In this document: piece by piece, positions 10,594-20,562 of the stretch
Layout: the number at the start of each line of letters is the position of its first letter
Numbering within the stretch: the first letter of the stretch is position 1
Assembly: GCA_977006965.1 (NCBI GenBank)
Contig: OZ345355.1
Span: 930,001-994,000 of the forward strand
DNA: 64,000 nt
From: Phymatolithon calcareum
Taxonomy: Eukaryota; Rhodophyta; Florideophyceae; Hapalidiales
Direction of reading: 5' to 3'
The notes under the pieces: model-generated
Told to the model about the DNA's origin: nothing
The model's input: only the letters and a program-made list of their open reading frames with translations
Databases searched by the model: none
Made by a program: the position numbers and the translations under genes

Positions 10594-11487
10594 TTAGCTG
10601 CGCGGCATGTTGACCGGCGGCAACGCAAACGGCATATTTTTCTGAGACGGTGGGATACGCACAGTATTATAGCTTCCACAATTTGCCGTCTTACATTTCT
10701 TCAAATTCCCAGCAGTCCGAACCGCAGTCGTCACCCGACATTCGAAACAGTATACCCTCACCGTCGACGCCGGCTTATTGCGCAACTCCGCTTCGGCTAC
10801 GCTATCCAACGCCCTATGCCAAGCCTTCATGTTCGCCACAGTCTTTCGGCATTCGCGCACCGGGCAACTGAAATTTGTTTTCACACGATTGAGAAAGCAC
10901 TCGCAATGCATCGCATGGCCACAGCTCATAGTTGAAGACGGTTTCCGACTGCGAAACATATCCTGTCCACACCCGACGCAGTTGCCCGTCATAGCATTCG
11001 AGGAACACGTATGTGAATAAGCGCCCGTACGAACGGGATAGCACATTTTGCAAGTTGCACAATGCATCATGTCGCGTTCACGACCTTGTCGACAGACACC
11101 GCAATCATCGCAGTGGAATCCATCACCGGAATACCACATGCAACACGTTGTGCAGCCTTTTTCGCCGAAGGATCGCGAACATGAGCGACACGAATTGCTC
11201 ACCGGTTGGCGTTGCTTGCAGGACGTGCACACGAGAGCGGTGACGGCGGAACGGTCGAGCTTTGAGCGACATTTTCCGGATTCGTCATGTCCGCGATGAC
11301 AGCATACTATGCGACCGCAACATGGGGCGACAAGGTTGCAGCGACGTTGGTAATGTTTGCAAGGAATTGTGACGGGTGAGGCATCTGTGCTGCGTTTGTT
11401 CCGCGGTACATGGGATGATTTCACCGTGCTGCGACTGCTGGAGCCACTTGGCGTCATTGTGCGCGACCTTGCTGTGCCAGCTCGCAT
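10594..11487 (-). CDS. CHY/RING zinc-finger protein, RCHY1 (PIRH2)-like E3 ubiquitin ligase, paralog 1
   Basis: A 297-residue single-exon frame. I chose the ATG at 11487 because the frame upstream has no similarity to the paralogs. Domain order matches RCHY1-type ligases: a basic Ser-rich N-terminus; a CHY zinc finger starting CKHYQRRC at about residue 43 with PCC and GHDE; a CTCHY finger (QPVSNSC, then GFHCDDCGVCRQGR, HCATCKMCY); a RING (CVGC, CGHAMHCEC, CPVREC); and a C-terminal zinc ribbon (CFEC, then CGSYNTVRI). RCHY1 proteins transfer ubiquitin to substrates from an E2. The last RING pair is spaced C-x4-C instead of the usual C-x2-C, as in both paralogs here. No TATA box is obvious upstream. 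Confidence 0.88.
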   Translation of the reverse strand: MRAGTARSRTMTPSGSSSRSTVKSSHVPRNKRSTDASPVTIPCKHYQRRCNLVAPCCGRIVCCHRGHDESGKCRSKLDRSAVTALVCTSCKQRQPVSNSCRSCSRSFGEKGCTTCCMWYSGDGFHCDDCGVCRQGRERDMMHCATCKMCYPVRTGAYSHTCSSNAMTGNCVGCGQDMFRSRKPSSTMSCGHAMHCECFLNRVKTNFSCPVRECRKTVANMKAWHRALDSVAEAELRNKPASTVRVYCFECRVTTAVRTAGNLKKCKTANCGSYNTVRIPPSQKNMPFALPPVNMPRS

Positions 11488-12719
11488 GGTAGTTTCTTCA
11501 AACGATGTGAGGGGTCGAAAAGGAAAGGAATTAGTCGCATGAGGTTCAGTTGCATTTTCAGATGGGAGGTGGAGAAGGGCAAACTTCTGTAGTACAAATG
11601 GCGTAGACAAGCTGGAAGATGGACCAGTGGTCCAGAGCCAAATTTTAGAGTAAACAGTGCTACAGCAGAGCACTTCACTTGATATCACGACCCGTTCATT
11701 GTGACAGCGAAGCAATACTCTGCCGCTGGGTCATTTGTTCCTTTGATGTGTGCCTTTTGAATGGATTGTTGTTCGTCCTTTGCGATTTTATGACTTTCGG
11801 ATGCAAGTGATAGGAACCAGTAAACTGTTCCCCGCGAAATGAAGAGGAGGACCCAGAACCATAATTTAAATTAGATATGCAGTATCCGTCCATGCCTCTC
11901 CATGATATCCGCGCAGATCAGTAGAGACGCAAAGGCGGGCAACATTGCGTCAGCTCACGTAATTTTTCGTATTGAAAAATACGTAAATTTCAATCCAACT
12001 TCAGATAGAGCAGATCTTTGCTCCCCCTCCAGCAACACGTAAGGCCCTTACATGTAAATTACCTTTGTCGTAATCTAAGTCCCCGAATAGTTGCCAAAGA
12101 CTACTTTTTCACAGAAATTTATCGGAAGCAAGTGTAATGCACTTGATAGTAAATTCACGACATTTCTCAAGTTGGGACATATGGTACCTTTCAAAGAAAC
12201 GGAACAAATTACGACGAAGTTAAATTACATGAATCCACTAATCTTGAAATACTTTAGAACACTTGAAGTCATCTTCGAAAATGCTTATATCCTTTGTGTA
12301 CAGTACAGTACTTGCAATACTGTATACTGTACTGCACCAATAATTTACTAGGATAAGTTCCTTCAGAGCCTCTCAATGAGGTAGACGCAATGGAAACTAA
12401 ACCTACATTCTACTGAAGGTTCACTTGCGCGGGAATTTTGAATAACTTTTGTGCTTATCCCACAGAGAGCATATTTTTGTACTGAACGTCATTGGCGAAG
12501 AGGAGTCAAGCACCAGGACATCCTCTCAAGACACAGATAATGTAGACAAACCGTCTCGATGACAATGTCGATCCGGGACTTGGTACAAGTCGCAAACAGA
12601 GACGAGATGGAAGCCGCCAACTCCTCCAGCATCCGAGAGCCGCCCAGAGGTAGGAAAGTTTCGGCTTTAGGGAAATGGAGGCGTTGGTTCTGCAAAGTCT
12701 CTTTGATTTGATCAATCTG
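11488..12719. other. Unassigned spacer
   Basis: No gene recognised. Near 12299-12336 there is an imperfect hairpin built from CAGTACAGTA and TACTGTACTG arms. A similar CAGTACAGTA word occurs inside the pogo-type MITE at about 15483. Confidence 0.4.
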
Positions 12720-13010
12720 GATCTTCGTGTCCCTTATTGCACGCATCCCGCGTGGCACAGGATCCCCTCGGTTGCTGCGAGGGAACGCGCCCGACAAGGG
12801 ACGTGTCAGGGGCAGAGAGGGCAATCGCGCAGCAATAAATTTCTTCACCTATCTCCACTTCGTGAGAACGTCAGACTATCGCCAGTATCAGTCTTTAGCG
12901 ACGTACCAGTCCTAGACGTGAAGGCCGAAATCCAGCTTGCTAGCAATAGAATTGAGTGGAAGAATCTAGGTCCTCGAATGGTTCCTACGGTAGACCCAAA
13001 TTGAATGTAT
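12720..13010 (+). mobile_element. Family-3 internally deleted RTE-like element
   Basis: The left part (12720-12850) aligns by eye with the minus-strand copy at 20244-20562. It includes a conserved hairpin region (CCCCTCGGTTGCTGCGAGGG) and a GGGCAGAGAGGGCA-like block. The right part (about 12918-13010) is the family-3 3' end, encoding the terminal RIEWK block and ending in TTGAATG. The large RT region that should lie between them is missing. The same type of junction is found in the 20-kb copy, which suggests amplification of a deleted, non-autonomous derivative. Confidence 0.6.
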
Positions 13011-13029
13011 GGGATAGGGGATATTTGAT

Positions 13030-13985
13030 GATTTTATTTTTGAGAGCTCCCAAAGCCTCACCTTGGAGTAACGGGGCAGCTCTTGCATAATCTCTACGCT
13101 ATAGTCATCTGGCTGCTCAAAACGTTCTTGATTCGTAATTCTCTCCCAACAAGAGCTCCTGTGAGTCTCTTGCACTCAAACTCAATTTCTGTACTCATCT
13201 TCGATGACGCTAGAGTACGTTGTAAGGCGACTAGTTCGACCACCGCGGTAATCCCACAGTACGCACCCAACACTGATTTCCTCCAAAGGGGTGCTCGGTT
13301 GAATGTCAACCTTAGGCACCTTAAACGTGTTGTTCTTTCTCCTATGTAAAGGATCCCTGGTAGCTTGCCTTCAATAGGAATCTTCATTGACCTGCCTTCT
13401 TCTTCCTTTTCCCATACCTTAATTGTTTCTTCTCTCCTCGTCTTCTTCGTGACAGATCCCTCCTGGGCTTTCTGAAGGGCTTGTCGCAAGTCTTCATACA
13501 TCTTGAGATATTCAATATCCTTCATTGCTTCCTTTACGTCCTCATCTCTTCCAACGTACTCTTCTGTTTCTTCAAGGCGCTTTTTGTGCCTTACCAGGCT
13601 TAATGCAAACCTTTCTGCTTGATGACGTCTCCTCATCTTTGGTGGTCCCAGTCGGCACAGAACTCGCATTCGGTCCCGGCGGTGTTCGGCATACTTTCCG
13701 AAAACATTTTTGTAGAACAAGCCCTCTGCCGACTCGATTGCCGAGAGCAATCGATTTGTCATTGGAGTAACGTGTAACGCATACTCCCATTTCGGGATAA
13801 TTAGCGACTTAAAGATCCTGATGCATGTCTCCGGTTTGAATCCTCGAACATTCACTCCAAGCTCCCGCAGCTTATGTATGCATCCTGCAGCATTTCGAAC
13901 TCTTGCTATGGCCGTGTCATCCGTAACACCCTTGTTATTCATGCTTACCCCAAGATACGAGAGTCTCCAGGCTTGATCCTTATTG
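13030..13985 (-). mobile_element. Family-2 non-LTR retrotransposon, 5'-truncated copy
   Basis: This minus-strand copy starts in the RT palm at the conserved SYLGV box and runs to the family tail (GGCTTTGGGAGCT followed by an AAAATAAAATCA end) and ATATCCCC at about 13016-13030. The tail recurs at 19310-19369, 22582-22635 and 23538-23592. Truncation is inside the RT, so the copy cannot move autonomously. Confidence 0.82.
13094..13942 (-). pseudogene. Family-2 RT C-terminal region, open over 282 codons
   Basis: The frame follows the YLGVS box and contains the thumb and C-terminal region of a non-LTR RT: a KWEYALHVTP block (about residue 51), an AEGLFYKNVFG block, a charged low-complexity helix (about 130-185) and a conserved end (RLRCLRLTFNRAPLWRKSVL) shared with the 22.7-kb and 23.3-kb copies. 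The frame is intact, but the catalytic FADD region is lost through 5' truncation. No function is expected for this fragment. Confidence 0.8.
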
Positions 13986-14188
13986 AAGCGATAATGTATG
14001 GGATATGAAACCTCAGTTTTAGTCTTTCATTTTTAGCTCCGGTTTACTGATCATCGCGTCTGGGTCGGACGTAAGGATTTTGCACAGGTTTGTTCTTGTT
14101 TGGCGACCTAGGGGGGCGTAAACGGATGAGTAGTTGAGGAAAACGTTAACTCGGCAGCTTCTAACTGTCTGCCATGTCGATCACATTC

Positions 14189-14585
14189 TACTCTCCTCAA
14201 ATCTCAATAATTAGAATTTCTCTTCGCATGAGTGCCCGAGTGAGTCTTTTGCCTTCATATTCAGTCTCCTGGTCCATTTCTGAGCCTCGTGGTCCTCGTT
14301 GGAGCGCTACAAGCTCAATCAAAACACCTCTCTTCTGTGAAACCAGAGGTAGGTTTTGGAGTTTTGCTGGCTATGCCTCTTTAAGCGAAATGGAGCTGTT
14401 GGGTTCCGATTGAGTCTTCGTGGCTCGCCAGAAGTGTTACCCCAAGCGTGAGCAGATGCGTTGGTAACACTGTAATAAAAACTTCTTCTTCAATCAAAGC
14501 ACCGGTTCCAAAGTATGTGGCCATGTTCGATTTTCTCCGCAGCGGGACTCTTTTGAAAATCACTCGTAGGCATCAAACACACCTA
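14189..14585 (-). mobile_element. Family-2 fragment split by a 166-bp insertion
   Basis: The minus-strand sequence corresponds to the last about 75 codons of family 2 (VPLRRKSN, YFGTGALIE, then the ETEYEGKRLTRAL-type ending). It is split by an inserted repeat at 14324-14489 (listed separately). Comparison with the uninterrupted 23205-23510 copy shows where the two halves join. Confidence 0.75.
14324..14489 (-). mobile_element. Short insertion with 9-bp target duplication (repeat R4)
   Basis: A 166-bp sequence inserted in a family-2 copy and flanked by TCAATCAAA at 14315-14323 and 14490-14498. It carries a block (minus strand: AAGAAGAAG, TTTTTATT, ACCAACGCATCTG, then ACGCTTGGGG) that recurs at 17102-17173 (+), 26325-26394 (-) and 29080-29130 (-). 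A 9-bp duplication is typical of Mutator-like elements. I see no clear terminal inverted repeats, so the class is uncertain. Confidence 0.6.
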
Positions 14586-14599
14586 CGCGTGTTTCCCTC

Positions 14600-15237
14600 C
14601 GTTTAATGTAGCACTCCTGGTAGCTCGTTCGGCTTGTCTTATTGAATGTATGAATGAGAACACCTCACATCAGCATGAGAAACGGCGTACGATATGAACA
14701 AAGGCACATAAATGTGCACATTTTTAGGACAGAGAAGGAATGTAATGTTCTGCTGTCAATACTTGATAACTGCATGTCCAATGTGGAAAGGTCTGATATC
14801 CATATACTAAGGTATTCTGAAATCGAGATTGTATGATACCTCTTGTGCTCCAGGTGTACCATCTTGGCCGAAAGCCGGAATGTAGGCGAAATTTCTTGCA
14901 TATGCCCCATCTCGATGAAATTTGGCCGTCATATGCGCCTCGTTGAAGGATAAGTTATATGTTCAGCCCAGAAAACAGTGTTAGAAATTGAGCAGCTGTA
15001 TTCGCGGCTAAGCGAAGCGCCCACGTGTTGAATATGTTCCGTGAAACTGAATCAAAAAAGTTTGCAAATTTACATCATGCACCATGACTCAAGAACTGAC
15101 AATATTCAGATATCGAATGTTCTGAGAACATTAAAATGTAGATAAATTTGTGTCCAAACTATATTCGTGGATGTCTCTTGTATTCTGAAAACCGAGGATA
15201 TTCTAAATTCAAAGACCCATTTAACGAGGATTGACTC
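14600..15237. other. AT-rich spacer
   Basis: No gene recognised. Short words resembling the pogo-type MITE (CCGAGGATATTCTAAA at about 15192) hint at a second, decayed copy next to it. Confidence 0.35.
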
Positions 15238-15239
15238 TA

Positions 15240-15633
15240 CAGTCAGACCTCGATAAATGGAACCTCTTTTTCAGATTATCCTCGGTTATCAGCATAATCC
15301 GGTGCTCCACGTATACCGTATCCTCCTAAATTTAACGAAAAGTAAAGGATTCTAGAAAATTTGATAGGAGGATTTTTTCATGTTCGATGTCACGGGGCAT
15401 ACCTTAAATTTTGTTATAATTTTGTTTAGCGTACACGGAGCATATCCTCACTCGTAGAATACTGTAAGTACTTTTACGTGCAGTACAGTAAAAGTTGACA
15501 CAGTGGTGTAAAGCTACTGTTCGGCACACGTGTGATCCAAAACTTATGATTCAAAATTCGACTTGAGAATAACCTCGATTTTGAGAATATTGGACCGTTC
15601 CACATTGCCCATTCATTTATCGAGGCCTGACTG
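15240..15633. mobile_element. Pogo/Tigger-type MITE, 394 bp
   Basis: The ends form terminal inverted repeats. The left end begins CAGTCAGACCTCGATAAATG at 15240, and the right end is its near-perfect reverse complement (CATTTATCGAGGCCTGACTG, ending at 15633). The element is flanked on both sides by TA (15238-15239 and 15634-15635). TA target duplications and CAGT-type ends with CCTCG are typical of pogo/Tigger elements. There is no coding capacity. Confidence 0.85.
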
Positions 15634-15636
15634 TAT

Positions 15637-15712
15637 GTATTTCCCGCATCGCCCGGCGGGATGCATCAGGCATCCCCCTGGGGGATGCGGGCCTAGGGGG
15701 ATGCGGGAACGT
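15637..15712. repeat. GC-rich cluster of GGGGGATGCGGG motifs
   Basis: This stretch in AT-rich DNA holds GGGGGATGCGGG twice in direct orientation and once as an imperfect inverse. The same word forms the terminal repeats of the element at 46862-47841, so this may be a pair of abutting ends of that family. Confidence 0.5.
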
Positions 15713-17100
15713 TCCCCCTCATGACAATAGCTGACACACGATTGGCCGGAAACAGCGTTTCAAAGATAGTGCTTCCACGTATTTCGGAAAAGGAAATCAC
15801 CATTGGAAATATGAAACTGAATCGATTTTGGCTCAGAGCAGACAATGCTTTTCAAAAATAGAACTGAAACCACTCTCCTATGAACAGCATATGACGGCAA
15901 TCTAACCTAAAGAGATCAAAGCAAGTGGAATCGATCCGTTTATGATAATGAGGAGATTAAGCTCATTTTTAACGGCACGAATCGTTTCGATAGATCCATA
16001 GAACTGCTTTCAAATCAAAGATTAGAAGTCATATCGTCAGTCTTCTTGAGGACTTTAAGACGACGTTTTTGTAAACAGAGCGAAGAAAAGTGGTACCTAA
16101 CACTGCACGTGGAAAGCGTTTATGACTGTCCCTTGAATTTGAGGAAAGATAGTTTAGGTTTCAGTCCGTCCGTCGACTGCTTAGAATTGTAAGCTCTAGA
16201 GCTCCAAGAGGTAATTCGGAGGAAGACTGTGCCGGATGCAAGTAAAAACGAATACAGGGTGAGCGATACGATCTGCAACGGACGGACATGGCACATTCTA
16301 GCAATTTCAGCTTGATAATTTCAATGGATTGTTGCCACAGAGGTTGAGGAGTTGCTCGTGCAGACGAGATATTGCACTCACATTAATTGAAGCGCAAACC
16401 ATATTAATTATACATGATGCAGCCGGTTTTACAGTGCCATGCATTTCACCAACAATGTATGATACCTACTGTGCAGGGTACAATGCCTGGGTGGCGGTTA
16501 ATTAGCGAATTGTGTCAGGAGGAGCTCACGGATCATGAACCCCAGCATTTCCGCCCTTTCGTGCGTCAGCTATGCGCTATTTCTGAGCGCATGTGCACGC
16601 ACGAGAACCAACTACAGTAGAGAGCTCTTATCATAATTCTAAAACTGGAGTAGGGCAATTGTTCACCTAAGTGTCAGAGGTGTATGTCCAGCTTCCCATC
16701 TTCATGCAAATTTGCCATGAGCGTGAAAGCCAAGACTAGAGGCCACTTATTGTGATCACAACTTGTCTTAGTAGTACTCTTGAAAGAACGTTTCAACTGG
16801 AATTGATGGGTTCCCCGTCTGGAATCTAAGTGTCATTACTTTATCGTACCTAGATATAAAAATTACTTGCCATTTTTACAATATTACGCTGTGTCTCCCT
16901 TAGCCACGACTTGATTCTCTTCATCTTTCCCCGGCTACCTTGAAGGCTGGCTTGCTCCATTTTCTGATAGAGGATCGGTTGTACGTAGCTCGTCAATAGT
17001 CCACTGTTAAAGTTTCTGCTCAGTGCCATGCAGCAGAAAGACTTCTTGTTTGTTCTGGTTACAGATTTCACTGCAACTTCCACCGGATCCGAATTTCTAT
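15713..17100. other. Unassigned spacer
   Basis: Only short frames without motifs are present. I see nothing supportable. Confidence 0.4.
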
Positions 17101-17101
17101 A

Positions 17102-17173
17102 CTAGAAGAGGAAGAAAGGTAGATTTTTATTTAAAAGTTAGCAACGCATATGCTTACAATTGGGCAACTTTCC
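17102..17173 (+). repeat. Repeat R4, plus-strand copy
   Basis: It matches the R4 block inside the 14324-14489 insertion and the copies at 26325-26394 and 29080-29130. It lies about 220 bases beyond the 3' end of the minus-strand CHY/RING gene at 17395-18264, antisense to it. Confidence 0.6.
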
Positions 17174-17394
17174 TAGTTCCAATAGGTTTCGGCTGGATTC
17201 TTTCTAAAGAAGAATTTCTTTTTTTGTTGGTGTACTGTACTCAAGTCGAGGGCGAAAATTACTCGCAAAAACTTTAGAAACATATTTTAATTTTTCAAGA
17301 GATTCAAATTATTAACAGTTATCATATTGGACAAAAGAAGAAAGAAACTTGGCAGAAAGTGGCGCACACGCACTATTGATAGCTACCAATCGCC

Positions 17395-18264
17395 CTAGCG
17401 GCGCGGCATGTTTGAAGGAGGTAACGAAAAAGGCATGTTTTGCTGCGAAATCGGAATGCGCACGGTATTGTAGCTACCACAATTTGAAACTCTGCATTTT
17501 TTGTAATTGCCAAGAGCGACCGAAGTGCCACGGCACTCAAAGCAATAAATTTTCACCGGCGAAGATGGGTGCTGAGCCTGTTCAGCTGCGGCTATCAAAT
17601 CCAGCGCTTTGTTCCAATCCCTCATATTCGCAACGATCTTCTTGCAGGACCGCAAAGGACAACTGAAATTGACCTCAACGCGCTTGAGGAAGCAATTGCA
17701 ATGCATCATGTGACCACACAACATTGTGGTTGACGGTTTGCGACTCGTATCTTTTCCGCATCCCACACAGTTTTTCGAAGACACACTGCATATATGTCCA
17801 ATACCAGAGCGCTTCTCATAGCAGCGCTTGCAAGTGGCACAATGCCACATATCCTTTTCACGACCCCGACGACAAACTCCGCATTCGCGGCAGTGGAATC
17901 CATCACCCGAGTACCATATTCTGCATATGGTACAGCCTCTTTCACCGAACGTTCTTGAACAGGCACGACAGCCATTGCCGACCGGTTGGCTTTGTTTGCA
18001 ACTGCAGCAAACGAGAGTGATCACGGCAGAGAGATTGAGCTTGTTTTCGCAGGCATGGGACTCGTCATGGCCTTTTTGACAGCATACGATCTTACCACAG
18101 CATGGAGAAACCATGTTGCAGTTCCGGTTGTAGTGAGGGCAGTTGATAGTGGCATGGCCACTTGGATTTGATGAACTCCCTGCTCTGGGGCCTCCCTGAG
18201 TGTTTTGGCGTCCGCTGGAGGAACCCTTGGGAGTGGAGCGACTGTGAGATCCACGGTGAGCCAT
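17395..18264 (-). CDS. CHY/RING zinc-finger protein, RCHY1-like E3 ubiquitin ligase, paralog 2
   Basis: A 289-residue intact frame starting at an ATG (18264) with a TATA box about 50 bases upstream. The N-terminus is Ser/Gly/Arg-rich and poorly conserved. It is followed by a CHY finger (CPHYNRNC from about residue 42, PCC, GHDES), a CTCHY finger (CCSCKQSQPVGNGC, GFHCRECGVCRRGREKD, HCATCKRCY), a RING (CVGC, CGHMMHCNC, CPLRSC) and a zinc ribbon (CFEC, then CGSYNTVRI). It shares the C-terminal QQNMPF(S/A/V)LPP tail with its paralogs. The expected role is E2-dependent ubiquitin transfer. The RING ends in C-x4-C. Confidence 0.9.
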   Translation of the reverse strand: MAHRGSHSRSTPKGSSSGRQNTQGGPRAGSSSNPSGHATINCPHYNRNCNMVSPCCGKIVCCQKGHDESHACENKLNLSAVITLVCCSCKQSQPVGNGCRACSRTFGERGCTICRIWYSGDGFHCRECGVCRRGREKDMWHCATCKRCYEKRSGIGHICSVSSKNCVGCGKDTSRKPSTTMLCGHMMHCNCFLKRVEVNFSCPLRSCKKIVANMRDWNKALDLIAAAEQAQHPSSPVKIYCFECRGTSVALGNYKKCRVSNCGSYNTVRIPISQQNMPFSLPPSNMPRR

Positions 18265-18310
18265 GTCTGAGATTATTGTTGCATTGGCACTTGGTTTTGA
18301 ATTCCGTTCA

Positions 18311-18320
18311 CTTTATATAG
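18311..18320 (-). promoter_or_regulatory. TATA box of CHY/RING paralog 2
   Basis: Minus-strand CTATATAAAG lies about 50 bases upstream of the ATG at 18264. This position fits a core promoter with a short leader. Confidence 0.6.
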
Positions 18321-19240
18321 GCTGAAGATGAAGATGAGGGCACCTTCATGTTACGACTCTCGCTGATGTACTTCTAAGGAGATAATTTTGCTCAGCGTTT
18401 AGCCACTCGGGAATCGAAAAGTGTAATTTTCGTGGGCAACAGAGACCGACATGTTTCAAAAATTTACTAGGTTCTGTTCGATCTAGTTCTGAAATCTCCA
18501 AGGTCTTACCCAGCAGGGCTCTTTCTCCCTTCTAGTACTTCCGGAGCAAAAACTAGGACAGACTACAAACTTATTGTACATTTATGCTGTACTGCATTGG
18601 AGACAGCACTGCTGGGCAACAGCTTTCAGAGGCCAATGGCAAATGTTTAAGAAGTATCACCTGCGGCAATCAAGTGAATTGTACAGCGATGAAATACTCA
18701 TGTTTACACTTGCGGGAACATTTCAGAACTGGAATGACGACACGACTTTTCTCGAAATTCGGAAAACTGCATTCCATAAAAATCATGCGCTTCTGTAGAC
18801 AATGAATGGGATTGCTGGTCAAAGCAAAAATTTCGTACAATAACTGTTAAGTGTAAGTTGTACCTTCACTAGGAAACGTCTTTACAGATTTCAAAGCGCC
18901 ATAGAAGCAGGTCTTTGAGACTGCGGTATAGTCCGTGAGGACCTCTACCGACGTAATATTTGTACGGAATGCTGCAACTTTAAAGTGCCCCATAGTTCAC
19001 TATCTTAAAAATTTGCCTTAATAGTCAGAAGAAATGATAAAAATGCTCGGCTGATGCACGTATCGTCATATGAGGCTCTAATGTCACATCAATCCACACT
19101 AATATTGAAACATGTATACGAAGACAGATGGCACAGCTATACAAGCAACATCGTTTCCACGCCTCTCATAGCTTCGGAAGAGCTTAACTCTCAGAGAGAG
19201 TAACAGATTTTTCAGATAAGCGGAAATTAAACTTCTTAGA
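18321..19240. other. Unassigned spacer
   Basis: No recognisable gene or repeat. Two overlapping plus-strand frames at 18574-18805 show no motif. Confidence 0.4.
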
Positions 19241-19283
19241 CCCACCTGTGGTATAGTGGTAAAAATGCCTCCGCGCACCTGTG

Positions 19284-19401
19284 AGTAGAGAGATGAGTAT
19301 CGAAAACAGCGAGAAGCTGCCCTGTTACTCAATTTGAGGCTTTGGGAGCTTTTAAAATAAATCAACATAATATACACAGGTGGGGATATATATTATATCC
19401 C
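19284..19401 (+). mobile_element. Family-2 3' tail inside the SINE
   Basis: It carries the family-2 end: AAGCTGCCCTGTTA, then GGGAGCTTTTAAAATAAATC at 19348-19363, nearly identical to 23538-23592. Only the last about 85 bases of the retrotransposon are present, followed by the inverted copy described at 19370-19414. Confidence 0.7.
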
Positions 19402-19414
19402 CACCTGTGTATAT
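19370..19414. repeat. 21-bp perfect inverted repeat with 3-base loop
   Basis: The left arm 19370-19390 and right arm 19394-19414 are exact reverse complements (core ACACAGGTGGGGATATA / TATATCCCCACCTGTGT). It sits exactly where the family-2 tail meets its target, and the right arm includes the target word CACCTGTG. Confidence 0.9.
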
Positions 19415-19650
19415 ATTTCGGTATGATACAGCCAGGAATGTTGAGGTCGTCGGTTCGAATCCTGTCACGAGCAAGAATTGAAATAACATTCCGCAAAGGG
19501 CACACGGATGTCGCCGTGGAGTGGTGTGCAGCAGTACTAGCGCGAAGCAGATACGCGAGTACCACGAATGGATCCATATCAGGAACATTTAGAGGACCCC
19601 TTGATGTTGAATAATGTACACTTTGTGTAATTCGAATAAACTGCAATAAA

Positions 19651-20243
19651 CAAACTTCTTAGACAGGATTCTGCGAACATATGAAAAGGCGCGGTGGGGC
19701 TGATTTTGATCTAGTGAGCTATGTTTAGGAACATCGACTGTTGCTTAACGCTGCGAATGTGCCCTTGCTTCTTATCGCAGGAGAAGTACATAGAGTGGCC
19801 TATCTTTATCGGGAATTAAATAATCTGCCCATAAGCTGTACTTTTTTCGATGGGTTTCAGGTTAAAGTTTCCTCTGGAGTGCTAAGCGTTTGACATATAT
19901 ATACTATTAATTAATTTGAGCAATCTTAATTTCCACAAATGCGCCCTCCATTTGCCGCTCGTGCCGTCTTCCACATCGAGCGCCCTGGAACAACCATCAT
20001 TCCCGCCGCATCATTGTCATAAGTTTGAGCAAGCTTTGAGTCTTAGGGTGGAGTTCTGTAAACAGACTCTATGTTCTTGGAACGGACCTAGTCAATCATC
20101 GAAGAACTAAACTTGATTGACAACAACGTAAATGTAAACTGCGGTGAACATCTGAGTTCCTCAAATGCAAGCCAGAAAAATAAAGAGATTCAGCTCTTGA
20201 AGAAGTGGGTGCCTTACCATAAATGGCACCATTTTCCCACTCA
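19651..20243. other. Unassigned spacer
   Basis: No gene or repeat recognised. Confidence 0.4.
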
Positions 20244-20562
20244 TTCTATTCATTCATTCATTTTGCGTATTCCCCTGGCGGGGCTAGCAACACTTTGGTA
20301 GCCTAAGCTTCTTCCATTCTAATCTATGTGGTGCGAGTTTAACTGCTGTTTGCACGTCGAGGTTCGTCGGCAATTGGTCTTCCCGATTCGAGAGACCGCC
20401 GCAGTTCCATGTCGCAACACGAAGCCTAAGGGAGAAACTTATAGCTTCCCTAGTGCCTTCTCTGCCTACTGATTTTCCCTTTCGGGAAGCGTCCCTTCGC
20501 ACAACCGAAGGGATTCTGCTCCGCCCGCGAGTGGCATTACAGAATAGGAAAATCTCACTCAT
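20244..20562 (-). mobile_element. Family-3 internally deleted RTE-like element
   Basis: Read on the minus strand it has a 5' hairpin region, then a frame entering an APE endonuclease start (ATWNCGGL). It then jumps directly to the family-3 3' end (HRLEWKKLRL) and finishes in a (TGAA)n tail on plus-strand 20244-20262. This is the same deletion architecture as 12720-13010. The endonuclease beginning identifies the 5' part as coming from an APE-type non-LTR parent. Confidence 0.62.

Larger units (their letters stand above)
19241..19650 (+). mobile_element. SINE-like element, copy 2, interrupted by a family-2 tail
   Basis: An A-box-like TGGTATAGTGG lies at 19249-19259 and a perfect B box GGTTCGAATCC at 19452-19462. 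They are separated by a family-2 3' tail (19284-19401). Sequence after the B box aligns with SINE copy 1 (786-1000), and the element ends near 19645 in an AATAAACTGCAATAAA-type tail. The insertion is flanked by CACCTGTG at 19275-19282 and 19402-19409. A complete tRNA cloverleaf cannot be drawn, so I call a tRNA-derived short element rather than a tRNA gene. Confidence 0.55.

Noticed and set aside
19420-19475. Possible tRNA gene with a perfect B box
   Set aside because: The acceptor arm has no 5' partner, the T stem has a mismatch and the anticodon arm does not fold, so it is treated as a tRNA-derived SINE head.
19362-19646. Minus-strand open frames including a DRIRTDDLNIPG-type peptide
   Set aside because: This peptide type is a known artefact of translating the antisense of tRNA-like B boxes. 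The frame runs across SINE, hairpin and retrotransposon tail.
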